Part shown: positions 1 to 8,292 of the stretch, piece after piece | Position numbering within the stretch: the first letter of the stretch is position 1 | Layout of the letters: the number at the start of each line of letters is the position of its first letter | From: Parapedobacter deserti | GTDB taxonomy: Bacteria > Bacteroidota > Bacteroidia > Sphingobacteriales > Sphingobacteriaceae | Direction: 5' to 3' | Assembly (NCBI RefSeq): GCF_042646065.1 | Contig: NZ_JBHRTA010000062.1 | Location: 1-64,000 of the forward strand | Length of the DNA stretch: 64,000 bases | Translations under genes and position numbers: made by a program | Notes under the pieces: generated by a model | The model's input: only the letters and a program-made list of their open reading frames with translations | Database searches by the model: none | Told to the model about the DNA's origin: nothing

Positions 1-146
1 AAGATGTTTATCCCAAAAAGACCGAATATCAGCTCACAGCCTTTGGCAATAGCTTACTTCCCCTTTTATCCCAGATTAATGAGTGGGGAATGGACCATTC
101 GGAATCGGTAAAGGAAAGGTTGCAGGAGTTGGAAGAGGAAGTTTAG
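1..146 (+). CDS. C-terminal end of an HxlR-family transcriptional regulator (partial)
   Basis: The open frame enters from the left edge (first complete codon at base 3) and stops at TAG 144-146, giving the last 47 residues of a protein. The segment reads KTEYQLTAFGNSLLPLLSQINEWG, which fits the end of the winged helix of HxlR-type regulators (the xEYxLTxxGxSLLPxL signature), followed by a charged tail ending in a run of glutamates. HxlR proteins are small DNA-binding repressors or activators that often respond to redox or electrophile stress. The N-terminus and recognition helix lie outside the window, so the target cannot be judged. Confidence 0.6.
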   Translation, partial: DVYPKKTEYQLTAFGNSLLPLLSQINEWGMDHSESVKERLQELEEEV

Positions 147-196
147 TGGGCCTACTTTAGCTGTCAGATCTCATACCCGTGGCGTTGCAATTCCCG

Positions 197-2731
197 TTAC
201 TTTTTGTTCAATTTCTGTAAACGCTCTTTTGCGGAAGGGATGACGTCATCATCCTCTTCATAATTTTCAATCACACTTTCCAACGTGCTCTTCGCCTGGA
301 AGGCGTCGCCTTTGCCCGCATAGGCATCCGCAAGCAGGATGAAGCTTCTGGCCACCCAGTAGTCATGTGACCCCATGTTGTTGATCACATCAAAGGCCGT
401 TTCCTGGGCTTTGTCATATTCCCTATTTTCATACTGCAGTTGCCCCACGAGGTACCGAGCCTCTGCGCCGACTGCCGTTTGGCTCTTCAGCGCCGCCAGA
501 TTCAGTTCTTTTATGGCGGGCTCCACTTTCCCTTCCCGCAGCATGGCCCGCGCGCCGTACAAATGTGCCTTGGCAATATCCTCATCAGATGACCGATCGT
601 AATTCTTTATCAACTTCGCGTACTTGGCCACCTGATCCAAGTCTCCGATTTTGAAATAACAAATCATCAGGTTAGTTACCGCGTAGCCATAGTTTTCTTT
701 ATATTCTGAGGTGAGCTCCAGCTTTTTGAGGTGCACGATGGCCTCGTTGTATTCCTCCAGACTCAGGTATAAGGCGGCCACGGTCAGCAGGGTGTTCTCC
801 GTATACTGGCTCGTCCAGTCGTTCAGGATAATGTTCAGGTCGTGCAGCGCTTCCTTCGGGCGCCCGGCACGGTACAAACTCACCCCGCGGATATAACGGG
901 CATGCTTTTCCTGTATGGGTTTCGGAAAATTGTCAAAATACGCATTGATTGCTTCCACAGCCGGTCCGTATTCCCCCCTGGCAAACAAGGAATGGGCTGC
1001 CCGGAAAGTCAGGTCATCCTGCTCGGCGGTACTCAGATCACGGATATTGGTGCTGGTCGCGTAATTAATATAACTTGAAGCATCCCCCTGATCTAGGTAG
1101 ATGTTTTCAATGGAACGCATCGCTTGCTGTGCCTCATCGGTTGTGGCATGTTCTTCCACCACTTTCTGGAAGGTGGCTTTCGCCGCTTCGGTGTCATCTT
1201 TATTGTACTGGACAAGCCCGATGGTCATCAACGCCCGGGGAACATAACTGCTGCGGGGGTATCGTTCGATCATCTGCTGCAGCCCCTCGATGGCGGTATC
1301 GTAATCTCCCGTAGTGAAATACGTGTATGGGATCTCAAAGGCGACGTCATCCGCATAGATCGACTTCGGGAATTGTTCAGCGACGGACCGCAGGGTGTTG
1401 AGCTTGGTTTCGTTGTCGCCCTGCAATCCCTGGATGATACCGCGCTGGAACAATGCATAGTCCTGATTGGGAGCTTCGCTACTGATCAGCTGGTCATAGT
1501 ATTGATTGGCTCGGCCGTAATCGCGCATGGACAAATACGAATCGCCCAAACGTGCGATTACGTCATGACGAACGTTTTCCTCCATCGAATTTCCCTCGGT
1601 AGCCAAAAAGCGTTCAAAATAATCGGCAGCCATTCCAAAGCTGTTGTTGCGGAACGCCGCATAAGCGAGGGCATAGTTCGCATAACTGTATACATCGGTG
1701 TTTCGTGCGGCGGGCAACCGGAGGAACCGGGAAAAGTTTTCCACCGCCTCTCTGTACTTGCGCACTTCATACATCGCCTCCGCTTTCCAATACGTGGCCA
1801 GCGCCGCCATTTCCGCATCGATCGGGAATTTTTCCGATCGCATGAACATGGATATGCTGTTTTCGAAAGCACGCTCGTTATAAAACTCCAATCCGCGGTA
1901 ATACGTTACCTTTTGATAGGCTATATCGGCTTTCCGCTCTCTATTGTTGAACGATTCCAGCATATTTACCGCTGCGTGGAAATTGCTCGTGCCCAGCAGA
2001 ATTTCGGCCAATAGTGTTTCCGGATTCTCTGTGTTAGCATCCGGCTTACTGTCTCCATATTTCTGGGCGATATACTCCTGGGCGACTTTCAAGGCCATCT
2101 GGGTGGAATCTAATTCATATAAGATTTTGGCATAGTTGAACAGCCCATCCGCTTTCAATGCCTGATCGAAATCAAGTCTTGACGCTTTGACAAACGCGTT
2201 CCGTGCACGTTGCTTATCGCCGGTTTCCAGGGCAATATGCCCTAAAGCAATTATCGAGCTCTGATAAAAGGCATCCGAAGCCGCCAGCTTCTCCAGAATA
2301 GTGGTTGCTCTCTGGTACTCGCCTGCTTGGTAGGCCAAGAAACCGATCCGGAAATTATCGATATTGCTGCGGGAAGCGTCTGGATGCCGTTCCAGCAACC
2401 GACCGTAATAGGCTTGTTTGAATGCGCTCTTTGCAAAATAAGTGGTGGCGGCGATCTGGCGCAGCTCGATCTCAAGCGCTTCCCGGTCGATACGCATATC
2501 CGGGCTCCGGCGGATCTTTACGGCATCGGCCAGCATCGGCCGGTAATCACGTACGACATCGATGGAATCGAGAAGCGTAGGTTGTCTTTCGTCCCATTGG
2601 TAGCCGGGTTGTCGCTTCTCTTCCTGCTGTTCCTCCCCAACCTGCGCATACCCCATAACCAGCAAGGCTGAAAAGACACCGGTAAGCAGGTATTTTAGGT
2701 AGCCATAGCTGTTCCTTTCTTTCAATATCAT
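197..2731 (-). CDS. Large secreted/periplasmic tetratricopeptide repeat protein
   Basis: 844-residue protein. The N-terminus has a basic stretch and a hydrophobic core ending MGYAQ, which reads as a signal peptide cut after Ala, so the protein is probably periplasmic. Nearly all the rest is helical TPR units (e.g. GFLAYQAGEYQRATTILEKL, ARYIRGVSLYRAGRPKEALHDL, ARYLVGQLQYENREYDKAQETA) that continue to a lysine-rich C-terminus. Large TPR proteins of this kind in Bacteroidota act as scaffolds for envelope or cell-division machinery, but nothing here identifies the partner. It is the only gene on its strand in this part. A TAnnTTTG box lies about 75 bases upstream, with a UUCG-type hairpin in the leader (2762-2779). 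Function beyond protein-protein scaffold is not assigned. Confidence 0.85.
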   Translation of the reverse strand: MILKERNSYGYLKYLLTGVFSALLVMGYAQVGEEQQEEKRQPGYQWDERQPTLLDSIDVVRDYRPMLADAVKIRRSPDMRIDREALEIELRQIAATTYFAKSAFKQAYYGRLLERHPDASRSNIDNFRIGFLAYQAGEYQRATTILEKLAASDAFYQSSIIALGHIALETGDKQRARNAFVKASRLDFDQALKADGLFNYAKILYELDSTQMALKVAQEYIAQKYGDSKPDANTENPETLLAEILLGTSNFHAAVNMLESFNNRERKADIAYQKVTYYRGLEFYNERAFENSISMFMRSEKFPIDAEMAALATYWKAEAMYEVRKYREAVENFSRFLRLPAARNTDVYSYANYALAYAAFRNNSFGMAADYFERFLATEGNSMEENVRHDVIARLGDSYLSMRDYGRANQYYDQLISSEAPNQDYALFQRGIIQGLQGDNETKLNTLRSVAEQFPKSIYADDVAFEIPYTYFTTGDYDTAIEGLQQMIERYPRSSYVPRALMTIGLVQYNKDDTEAAKATFQKVVEEHATTDEAQQAMRSIENIYLDQGDASSYINYATSTNIRDLSTAEQDDLTFRAAHSLFARGEYGPAVEAINAYFDNFPKPIQEKHARYIRGVSLYRAGRPKEALHDLNIILNDWTSQYTENTLLTVAALYLSLEEYNEAIVHLKKLELTSEYKENYGYAVTNLMICYFKIGDLDQVAKYAKLIKNYDRSSDEDIAKAHLYGARAMLREGKVEPAIKELNLAALKSQTAVGAEARYLVGQLQYENREYDKAQETAFDVINNMGSHDYWVARSFILLADAYAGKGDAFQAKSTLESVIENYEEDDDVIPSAKERLQKLNKK

Positions 2732-2761
2732 TGTTCGTCCGTATTCCTGAGCTTTTCCAAA

Positions 2762-2812
2762 CGTTCCTTCGGAGGAACGATAATCTTCCCTAACTAGCTA
2801 CACCCAAAACTA
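2762..2812 (-). promoter_or_regulatory. Putative promoter -7 box and leader hairpin of the TPR gene
   Basis: On the minus strand, 2812-2805 reads TAGTTTTG, matching the Bacteroidota -7 consensus TAnnTTTG. No convincing TTTG -33 element is found at the usual 19-21 base spacing. Between the box and the start codon is a perfect 7-bp hairpin (2762-2768 with 2773-2779, loop TCGG). Confidence 0.4.
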
Positions 2813-2920
2813 AAGAATTCCGATCACAATTAGGTAAATCGTCCGCAAAAAGTGAACGCGGAAACCAGATCGCTAAAAATTTCCGAAGAAAAAATTTTAA
2901 GAATTCTTCTGTTTAAGACG

Positions 2921-2951
2921 TCGAGATAATGCAGATTTGTCATTATCTCGA
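2921..2951. promoter_or_regulatory. Perfect 11-9-11 inverted repeat, candidate operator
   Basis: Bases 2921-2931 (TCGAGATAATG) and 2941-2951 (CATTATCTCGA) are exact reverse complements separated by 9 bases. The repeat sits 28 bases before the start of the membrane protein gene at 2980 and has no downstream T-run, so an operator or a mRNA 5' hairpin is more likely than a terminator. No regulator can be assigned to it. Confidence 0.4.
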
Positions 2952-2979
2952 TAATATTTCCACATGGACCAAGATAGCT

Positions 2980-3507
2980 ATGAATAGATATTTAAAAGTT
3001 TGTTTCGTCTTATTCTTTGTTGTCTCTACAGTGGTGGGGGTAGCGCTTTGGCAAGGCATGCATACTTTTTTGTTTGCATGGGTTTTAAACTTCATGCTAA
3101 TGATGGGTGTTTCATACGTCATTCAGACCTTCAGACCAAGGTTAACATCGTCTTATTACAATGCTAAAAAATGGGAGAATGACGGAAAGATTTACAAGTG
3201 GTATGGGGTTGATGTGTTCAGAAAGATTTTAGTAGGGATTGGTTGGGAGAAACTCAACAAAGCTTCCAATCCTATAAAAAAGAATTTGGATGCATTACAG
3301 CAATTGGACTATAAAACAAGGCAATCGGAGCTTGGGCATTTAATTATATTCTTTATCGTCTTAATTTTCAATATTGTCGTCGCGTTAAAATATGAAGTCA
3401 AACAGTCACTATGGCTGTTTTTTCTAAATATTTTACTTAATGTTTACCCAATCATAGTTCAACGCTATAATCGGCCACGACTGCGGAAAATTTTAAAGAG
3501 AATATAG
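2980..3507 (+). CDS. Small integral membrane protein, CrtO/acyltransferase-like (DUF family)
   Basis: 175 residues from ATG 2980; an upstream in-frame ATG at 2929 lies inside the inverted repeat and is less likely. Two hydrophobic helices at the N-terminus (about 7-45) and two near the C-terminus (about 118-160) flank a cytoplasmic loop. The loop has the motif FRPRLTSSYY..KKWENDGKIYKWYGVDVFRK, and the chain continues with SELGH and ends PIIVQRYNRPRLRKIL. This arrangement, especially the E-x-H and QRYNRxR motifs, recalls the CrtO (glycosyl-diaponeurosporenoate acyltransferase) family, but no carotenoid genes are nearby, so the substrate is open. The gene is clearly more AT-rich than its neighbours, which suggests separate acquisition. 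Its 3' end overlaps the convergent AraC gene by 15 bases. Confidence 0.55.
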   Translation: MNRYLKVCFVLFFVVSTVVGVALWQGMHTFLFAWVLNFMLMMGVSYVIQTFRPRLTSSYYNAKKWENDGKIYKWYGVDVFRKILVGIGWEKLNKASNPIKKNLDALQQLDYKTRQSELGHLIIFFIVLIFNIVVALKYEVKQSLWLFFLNILLNVYPIIVQRYNRPRLRKILKRI

Positions 3508-4350
3508 GAGCAATGGACACATCGCGGTGACCGCGATGGCGAGGAGGAACTTCGTTGGCGGCGTCCCGAACCGACGCTTGAACGCATTCGAAAAGTGATG
3601 CAGGCTTTCAAAGCCCAGGTTCATGTAAATCTCGGAGGGCTTCTTTCCCTGTTGTTCAAGCTGACGGCGAGCCTCCTCCAGACGCTTTTCTTGCAGCCAC
3701 TGCCTCGGTGGCATGCCGAACGCTTTGTGAAAGTCGCGTTTAAAGCTGGCAAGGCTTCTGCCTGTAAGCCGTGCGAATTTATCCAGCGGAACGTTGAACT
3801 GAAAATGCTGAAACATAAAGCTCTCCAGATCAATTTTATATGGTTCGGAAAAGTCAAACAGAAAGTACTTCAGCTCTGGCAGCGTATCCAGCAAGAGCTC
3901 CACGGCTTCTCGGACCTTCAGACTACCTAACCGGCGTGCAGCAGTTGCTTTCGGGTTATTCGCATATGGCATGAGCGATTTGAAGAAGCCTTCCAGGAAC
4001 TCGTTTTGGGGTAAAAGTATATTGGGTGCTCCCTTGTATTTTTGCGTAGTTTCCACCTGATGCTCCAGCGCGTATTTTCTCAGCGTATCGCTGTTCAGCA
4101 AGATCAGTATCGTTTGGTACGCACCGTCATCGGCCGGTATTTTGGTGGCTTTGGCCAGCTGATTTTTGCGGACCAGCAGCATGTCTCCGGCCTGAGTCAG
4201 GATTTTCTCGCTGGAGGTTTCAAACAACAGCTGGCCGGAAATCTGCAGTACCAGCAGGCTTTCGGGAATAAGACCGTCTCGTATTCGCTCTTTTTCTGTA
4301 TTGAGCGAATAGACCATCCGGCCCGGTACTATCTCGGCAGAATACTTCAT
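3493..4350 (-). CDS. AraC-family transcriptional regulator
   Basis: 285 residues from the ATG at 4350 (MKYSAEIVPGRMVYSL); a longer frame to 4413 would run into the SDR gene upstream. The N-terminal half (about 20-110) is a cupin-like effector domain (GQLLFETSSEKILTQAGDMLLVRKNQLA). The C-terminal part (about 180-275) holds two helix-turn-helix motifs: FARLTGRSLASFKRDFHKAFGMPPRQWL and IYMNLGFESLHHFSNAFKRRFGTPPTKF. These match the AraC DNA-binding domain. It follows the SDR gene by 20 bases on the same strand and may be cotranscribed with it, a common pairing in which the regulator controls the oxidoreductase. The last 13 residues after the HTH are hydrophobic and unusual. Confidence 0.85.
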   Translation of the reverse strand: MKYSAEIVPGRMVYSLNTEKERIRDGLIPESLLVLQISGQLLFETSSEKILTQAGDMLLVRKNQLAKATKIPADDGAYQTILILLNSDTLRKYALEHQVETTQKYKGAPNILLPQNEFLEGFFKSLMPYANNPKATAARRLGSLKVREAVELLLDTLPELKYFLFDFSEPYKIDLESFMFQHFQFNVPLDKFARLTGRSLASFKRDFHKAFGMPPRQWLQEKRLEEARRQLEQQGKKPSEIYMNLGFESLHHFSNAFKRRFGTPPTKFLLAIAVTAMCPLLLYSL

Positions 4351-4370
4351 CTGGATAAAGATACGGGATA

Positions 4371-5267
4371 TTATTTTTCGGACAACCTGACGATCTTGGC
4401 ACTCTCCCGCCATAGCATATCCCTTACCTTATCGCTCTGAGCGAGCTGGGAAGGGTTGGGAAATGTGATCTTTCCTCTAACCAGTGAAGCATACACCCGC
4501 CCCCCGGGCAACCGGATTTCCTTAGATGCCAGGGCTGCTAATGTACCACCGGCACGTTGGGGCGTACCTACGAAAAATGGAGGCTTGAACAGGCTCACCA
4601 CTTGCGACAGCGGGCGGAGCACCAGGGGCACCAATATCCGCATAAACCGGGAAGGCTTGCCGGTCAGCGACGTGCCACCGGTTAAACCGGGATTATATGC
4701 GATAACGCTAATGTCTTTCCCCTCGCTCTTGCTGATTGCAGCAAAGGAACGGGCTGTCAACAGGTTGCACAGCTTGGACGCGGCGTACGCGCGCATGCCC
4801 CATTCCTTCTTTTCTGGATTGGCGAGCGTGTAGGGATCTAGCGTCTTGGGTGCGAACGGAATGAGCGCGGGGTCATGCGTGTCGCTGGTGGTGATGACCA
4901 TGACGCCGCTAACGGCCATGTGGGGCCAGAGTAGCCTTGCAAGCAGATAATGTGACAGGTGATTGACGGCAAACATCAATTCGAAGCCGTCCGCACTCTG
5001 CTGCTGGTTGTCTTTTGTTTGTACCGCTGCGTTCAGCACCAGCACGTCAATCGCGGTGTCTTTCAGCTGCTTTTTCACGTTGGCCGCAAAAGCGCGGACG
5101 CTATCCAGGGACGTAAGGTCCAACGGAAAGACTTCCGCCCCCTCCGGCACAATGCGTCCACGTCCGCGTGCACCGACAATAATTCTTGTATCGCGCTGTT
5201 GTGCAAGCCGCTGAACGGCTTCCTTTCCGATCCCAGATGTTGCGCCTGTCATAACGATTGTTTTCAT
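4371..5267 (-). CDS. Short-chain dehydrogenase/reductase (SDR)
   Basis: 298 residues. The N-terminus carries the nucleotide-binding motif TGATSGIGKEA (about 7-17) and the chain continues with NAAVQ (about 79). The catalytic Y-x3-K is seen in MRAYAASKLCNLL (about 160-172), followed by YNPGLTGGTSL. The length is slightly above a classical SDR and resembles the retinol dehydrogenase/protochlorophyllide-reductase-like subgroup. It lies 20 bases ahead of the AraC-type gene on the same strand, so the two probably form one unit. The substrate cannot be read from sequence. Confidence 0.85.
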   Translation of the reverse strand: MKTIVMTGATSGIGKEAVQRLAQQRDTRIIVGARGRGRIVPEGAEVFPLDLTSLDSVRAFAANVKKQLKDTAIDVLVLNAAVQTKDNQQQSADGFELMFAVNHLSHYLLARLLWPHMAVSGVMVITTSDTHDPALIPFAPKTLDPYTLANPEKKEWGMRAYAASKLCNLLTARSFAAISKSEGKDISVIAYNPGLTGGTSLTGKPSRFMRILVPLVLRPLSQVVSLFKPPFFVGTPQRAGGTLAALASKEIRLPGGRVYASLVRGKITFPNPSQLAQSDKVRDMLWRESAKIVRLSEK

Positions 5268-5811
5268 ATTACGAAGATGCGGTAAAAAACAATCGGCGAT
5301 TTGCTTGTATGGCTCGGTCTGTTTGCCTGTATGGCTCTTTTTAACCGCTGCTGCAATTGTGCTTTTCGAGAATTATGCTCAAGACCTACGATTTTTCTTC
5401 ACCCACCGTGCATCCGGGGTTTCATGCGGGTTTCCCTCCTGCAACGGAACTTCCGGGCTTTCGGAAACAGTTTGTCCCTTCATACTGCATTTCGCCCCCT
5501 AATCCGAAGGAAACAGGCAGAAAACGATCGTGAAATAACAAACCTTTGCTAGACCTGGTTTACGAGGCCGCTTCGGCACATAGAAAATGGCATAATTCTT
5601 CAGAAGTTCAGCTCGCCACGTTATTATCTGTGAAAACAAGTGACTGCCCGGAAGACTGTTCCTACTGAGGACAGGCCGCCCGATACCATACCGATGTTCA
5701 GGCACAGGCGTTACTGTCTACAGCGGCCGTTTTAACACACGCAAAAGACGCGCATCCAGATTTTTTTTGGCAGCGGCATGGCGTGAAGCACGTGATAATC
5801 ATGGAACCGGA
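5268..5811. other. Intergenic stretch without a supported gene
   Basis: About 540 bases between the SDR gene and the first double-hairpin repeat. The short frames here (up to 83 codons) have no recognisable domain, start context or conserved neighbour. An imperfect direct repeat of about 12 bases (TGTATGGCTC) occurs near 5310 and 5330. Nothing further was identified. Confidence 0.5.
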
Positions 5812-5891
5812 ACGCCTTTCGTAAAAAAATGAACCCGCTACCTTTTGTAAGGTAACGGGTACGCCCCAATGGGATTAGGGGCTATCAACCT
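5812..5891. repeat. Double-hairpin repeat, copy 1 (part cut off by the IS110 element)
   Basis: Contains hairpin 1 (ACCCGcTACCTT ... AAGGTAaCGGGT, about 5833-5860) and hairpin 2 (GCCCC ... GGGGC, 5863-5882), followed by TATCAACCT. The same arrangement occurs at 8449-8566. The continuation of this copy resumes after the IS110 element at 7434-7481 (CCTAAACCCGCC ... TTGTTTTATCGG). Read on the minus strand, hairpin 1 is followed by a T-run, as in an intrinsic terminator. Confidence 0.75.
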
Positions 5892-6135
5892 CATATCTTC
5901 GAACCATGATAAAAATTTTGGGTAAATTCGAGGAATCAATAGAGCCGGGGCAGCAACCTGTAGTCAATCATTGCACGTCCATTGACGATGCTGGGGTTTA
6001 GGAAAGCCTGTTCCGGTTTCTTTCTGGCGAGCCGCAATAGTACTTAGTGATGCCCGCAGTTGCCGGAACAATCCCGGATAAGACAATGAGAAATGGCGAT
6101 TACAGGAAGATCTATTGCTTTTAACAGCTAGATGT
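5892..6135 (+). ncRNA. Predicted IS110 bridge RNA with readable target and donor guides
   Basis: IS110 transposases use a structured RNA from the element's noncoding end whose loops pair with target and donor DNA. Candidate target loop: left guide GCAACCT (5953-5959) repeats the left target TCAACCT; a hairpin follows (GTCAAT 5963-5968 with ATTGAC 5981-5986); the right guide GGGGTTTAGG (5993-6002) is the reverse complement of the right flank CCTAAACCC (7435-7443), 9 of 10. Candidate donor loop: left guide ATAGTACTT (6037-6045) matches the right IS end ATAGTACCT (7429-7437), the one difference being a G-U pair; a short right guide ATGAG (6086-6090) pairs with CTCAT at the left IS end (5890-5894). 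An 8-bp stem TGTTCCGG/CCGGAACA (6009-6016, 6063-6070) supports structure. Exact RNA ends are not known. Confidence 0.75.
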
Positions 6136-7341
6136 ATGTCAAAGTATTCAGTAGGGCTGGATGTATCGGCCAAAGAGATCCATTGTTGCATTTCCTTCGT
6201 CGATGCAATGCAAAATGTTACGGTCAAGGCGACCCGTAAGGTGTCAAATACAGCCAAAGGCTTCAGGGAGCTTGATACCTGGATAAGCCGACACCACAAA
6301 CAGAAAGACAGCCCCCTTGTGGTGTGCATGGAGGCGACAGGAATTTATTTTGAGAACTGTGCGTTGTTCCTTCATAAAGCCGGTTACACCGTATCGGTGA
6401 TCCTCCCCAACAAGGCCAAGAAATACCTCCAGGCATCAGGGCTCAAATTTAAGAATGACCGTACCGACGCACGTAGACTCGCCCAGATGGGCGCAGAGAA
6501 GCACCTGGATAGCTGGTCGCCAATGGGAGAGTCTTTTTACCAGCTCCGTCAGCTCACAAGGCACCATGAGGATCTCCAGGTAATGAAAAGCATGGCCGGT
6601 AACCGGCTAAATGCTGCCGCAAAGGGTATGTACACCAACAAAAAAGTGGTCAGCCAGCTCAAAAAGCAGATAACACTGATCGACAAACAGATAGCCGACA
6701 GTGTCACAGCCATGGAAGAGCTGATCAATTCGGATGAAACGGTGAAAAAAAGGGTTGCAGATATATGCAGGCTGAAGGGTGTCGGACTGCTGACGGTCGC
6801 AACGGTCCTGGCCGAAACCAATGGCTTCGCGTTGTTCGGCAACGCAAGGCAGGTCGCCAGCTTCGCAGCGTATGATATCGTCGAAAACCAGTCCGGGACC
6901 CGGGTGGGCAAAACCCGGATATCCAAAAAAGGGAATAGCCATATAAGGAGGGCGCTATACATGCCCGCACTGGTCACGGTGATGTACAAGGTCAAGCCAT
7001 TCGCAGATCTTTACGACAGAACCCTGGCTAAGCACAATATCAAAATGAAAAGTTATGTCGCTGTCCAGAAAAAACTGCTGACGATAATATATGCCATATG
7101 GAAGAAAAACGAACCGTTCGATGAAAGCTACACCTCAAAAATCAATTCAGAAAAGCAGAAACCGACGCTTCCTATCCGGTCGGCGGCACCAACCGCTGCC
7201 GCAGCAGCGACAGACAAGTGCGAAAAAGTAGTGCCGACCACATGGCCAGCACTACACAAGGTAAGCATGCCGGGTGAAAAACAACCGTATGCTTCCTCTG
7301 GAATGACAAATATAAAACAGATGGATGGAAGCGTAAAATAA
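6136..7341 (+). CDS. IS110-family transposase (DEDD plus serine recombinase)
   Basis: 401 residues from ATG 6136 (MSKYSVGLDVSAKEIHC); earlier in-frame codons from 6115 lie in the noncoding RNA end. The N-terminal RuvC-like domain has the DEDD set: D9 in GLDVS, E66 in VCMEATG, and D108 and D111 in KNDRTDARRLAQ. A helical middle (about 130-200) is followed by the C-terminal Transposase_20 domain: CRLKGVGLLTVATVLAE, then NQSGTRVGKTRISKKGNSHIRRALY. S253 in the SG motif is the expected catalytic serine. The enzyme excises the element as a circle and recombines it into a target chosen by the bridge RNA. The last about 60 residues are low-complexity and alanine-rich. No frameshift or stop interrupts the frame, so it may be active. 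Confidence 0.92.
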   Translation: MSKYSVGLDVSAKEIHCCISFVDAMQNVTVKATRKVSNTAKGFRELDTWISRHHKQKDSPLVVCMEATGIYFENCALFLHKAGYTVSVILPNKAKKYLQASGLKFKNDRTDARRLAQMGAEKHLDSWSPMGESFYQLRQLTRHHEDLQVMKSMAGNRLNAAAKGMYTNKKVVSQLKKQITLIDKQIADSVTAMEELINSDETVKKRVADICRLKGVGLLTVATVLAETNGFALFGNARQVASFAAYDIVENQSGTRVGKTRISKKGNSHIRRALYMPALVTVMYKVKPFADLYDRTLAKHNIKMKSYVAVQKKLLTIIYAIWKKNEPFDESYTSKINSEKQKPTLPIRSAAPTAAAAATDKCEKVVPTTWPALHKVSMPGEKQPYASSGMTNIKQMDGSVK

Positions 7342-7433
7342 ATCCAAATTAACCTTAACCTGCCCGCGCGGCAAGCGCCCGCCGGAGGCATATAAATCAA
7401 AAAAATGAAGAAATGTTTGGATTTATAGATAGT

Positions 7434-7481
7434 ACCTAAACCCGCCTTTTGAACAAAAGAATGAAACGATTGTTTTATCGG
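7434..7481. repeat. Distal part of double-hairpin repeat copy 1
   Basis: Directly after the IS110 right end the sequence CCTAAACC, then AAACGATTGTTTTATCGG, resumes the pattern seen intact at 8520-8566 (CCTAAACC ... GACGTTTGTTTTATCGG). Together with 5812-5891 it rebuilds one complete copy of the repeat. This confirms the insertion point. Confidence 0.75.
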
Positions 7482-8046
7482 AATATGATTTTTTAAAAAT
7501 TACTTTTTCCTAAACCCAATAAAACTACTTGATTTTTTAGTTAAATGTCTTTACATACACTTATTCGTTCTTTACTCTGCCTTTCATAGAATGTCAGCTG
7601 GGGGCAGTTCAGAAGGCATCTCATATCAAAATGATTCGATCTATTTAATTTCGAGTGAAGGCCCCTTATCCAAGTTTTCTATTTATCGAATTCAATAAGT
7701 CACTGTTGGAGTAAACTCAAAATATTTACTAAATGTATAATAATATTTTAATTGGCTTTCTATTGACTGTTTTCCTGATCGGACAGCACGTCGTGCCGCG
7801 ATATTATTCCACGATCTTGTTTGCAGCAGATGGAGCCCATCCGTATAAGCGAGCCATAAAAGCCTCGAGTCTCATCTGCTTAACGCCGGAAATGCCTCAA
7901 GATGGCGAGATCAAGATGAGCATTTTTAAGGGAAGAACGGCAGGCTAATTTCGCAAAAAATCTAATTCTCTCTTCGGGAGCTTTTAATTTCCGAAGGGTT
8001 TCAAAAACTGAGAAGCACCGGCCTTTTGCTCATCCGGTATAGCGAA
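7482..8046. other. AT-rich intergenic stretch without a supported gene
   Basis: About 565 bases. A 71-codon frame (7733-7948) begins with a hydrophobic segment but then loses any protein-like pattern and has no ribosome-binding or promoter context; it is not called. No RNA gene or repeat was recognised. Confidence 0.5.
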
Positions 8047-8292
8047 TCAAAGCGCGACTTTGAACCGGTCCAGATCTCTCGCGGCGCAATCCAGTAACGC
8101 GTCTTCAATGATGAGCAGTTCGAAATCTTCCGGTTTCTTGGCAAGGTCGCCGGTAATGAATTCCTCCACGTCCCACTTCTGGGGTGTGAGTGTGCACGTT
8201 TCGCCGCCGCCCGCGCATGGCTCAGATACGAGCATGGTGTAACCCTCGGCATGCAGCTGCTTGAGCAAAGGGATGGTAAGTTGCTGTTCCAT
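8047..8292 (-). CDS. Small hypothetical protein
   Basis: 81 residues from the ATG at 8292 (MEQQLTIPLLKQLHAEGYTMLV); the longer frame to 8358 adds an unlikely tail. The sequence is soluble and acidic (VEEFITGDLAKKPEDFELLIIEDALLDCAARDLDRFKVAL) with a Gly/Cys turn (PCAGGGETCTLTPQ). No family was recognised. It stands alone between the two copies of the double-hairpin repeat. Codon use looks like real coding sequence, but the call rests only on the frame and composition. Confidence 0.5.
   Translation of the reverse strand: MEQQLTIPLLKQLHAEGYTMLVSEPCAGGGETCTLTPQKWDVEEFITGDLAKKPEDFELLIIEDALLDCAARDLDRFKVAL

Larger units (their letters stand above)
5890..7437 (+). mobile_element. IS110-family insertion sequence, about 1.55 kb
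   Basis: The boundaries come from comparing the split repeat with its intact copy at 8449-8566. The sequence ...TATCAACCT is interrupted at 5891 and resumes as CCTAAACC at 7435, so a CT core (5890-5891 and 7436-7437) flanks the element, one copy belonging to the target. There are no long terminal inverted repeats, as expected for IS110. It contains a single transposase gene (6136-7341), a long 5' noncoding end (5892-6135) and a short 3' end of about 94 bases. That 3' end carries an 8-bp inverted repeat (AATCCAAA 7341-7348, TTTGGATT 7416-7423). The long 5' noncoding end places it in the IS110 subgroup rather than IS1111. Confidence 0.85.

Noticed and set aside
1124..2014. 296-codon open frame on the plus strand
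   Set aside because: Antisense to the well-supported TPR gene, with no protein-like domain pattern; a shadow frame of GC-balanced coding sequence.
7733..7948. 71-codon frame with a hydrophobic start
   Set aside because: No ribosome-binding or promoter context, no family, and it loses protein-like pattern after the first 25 codons.
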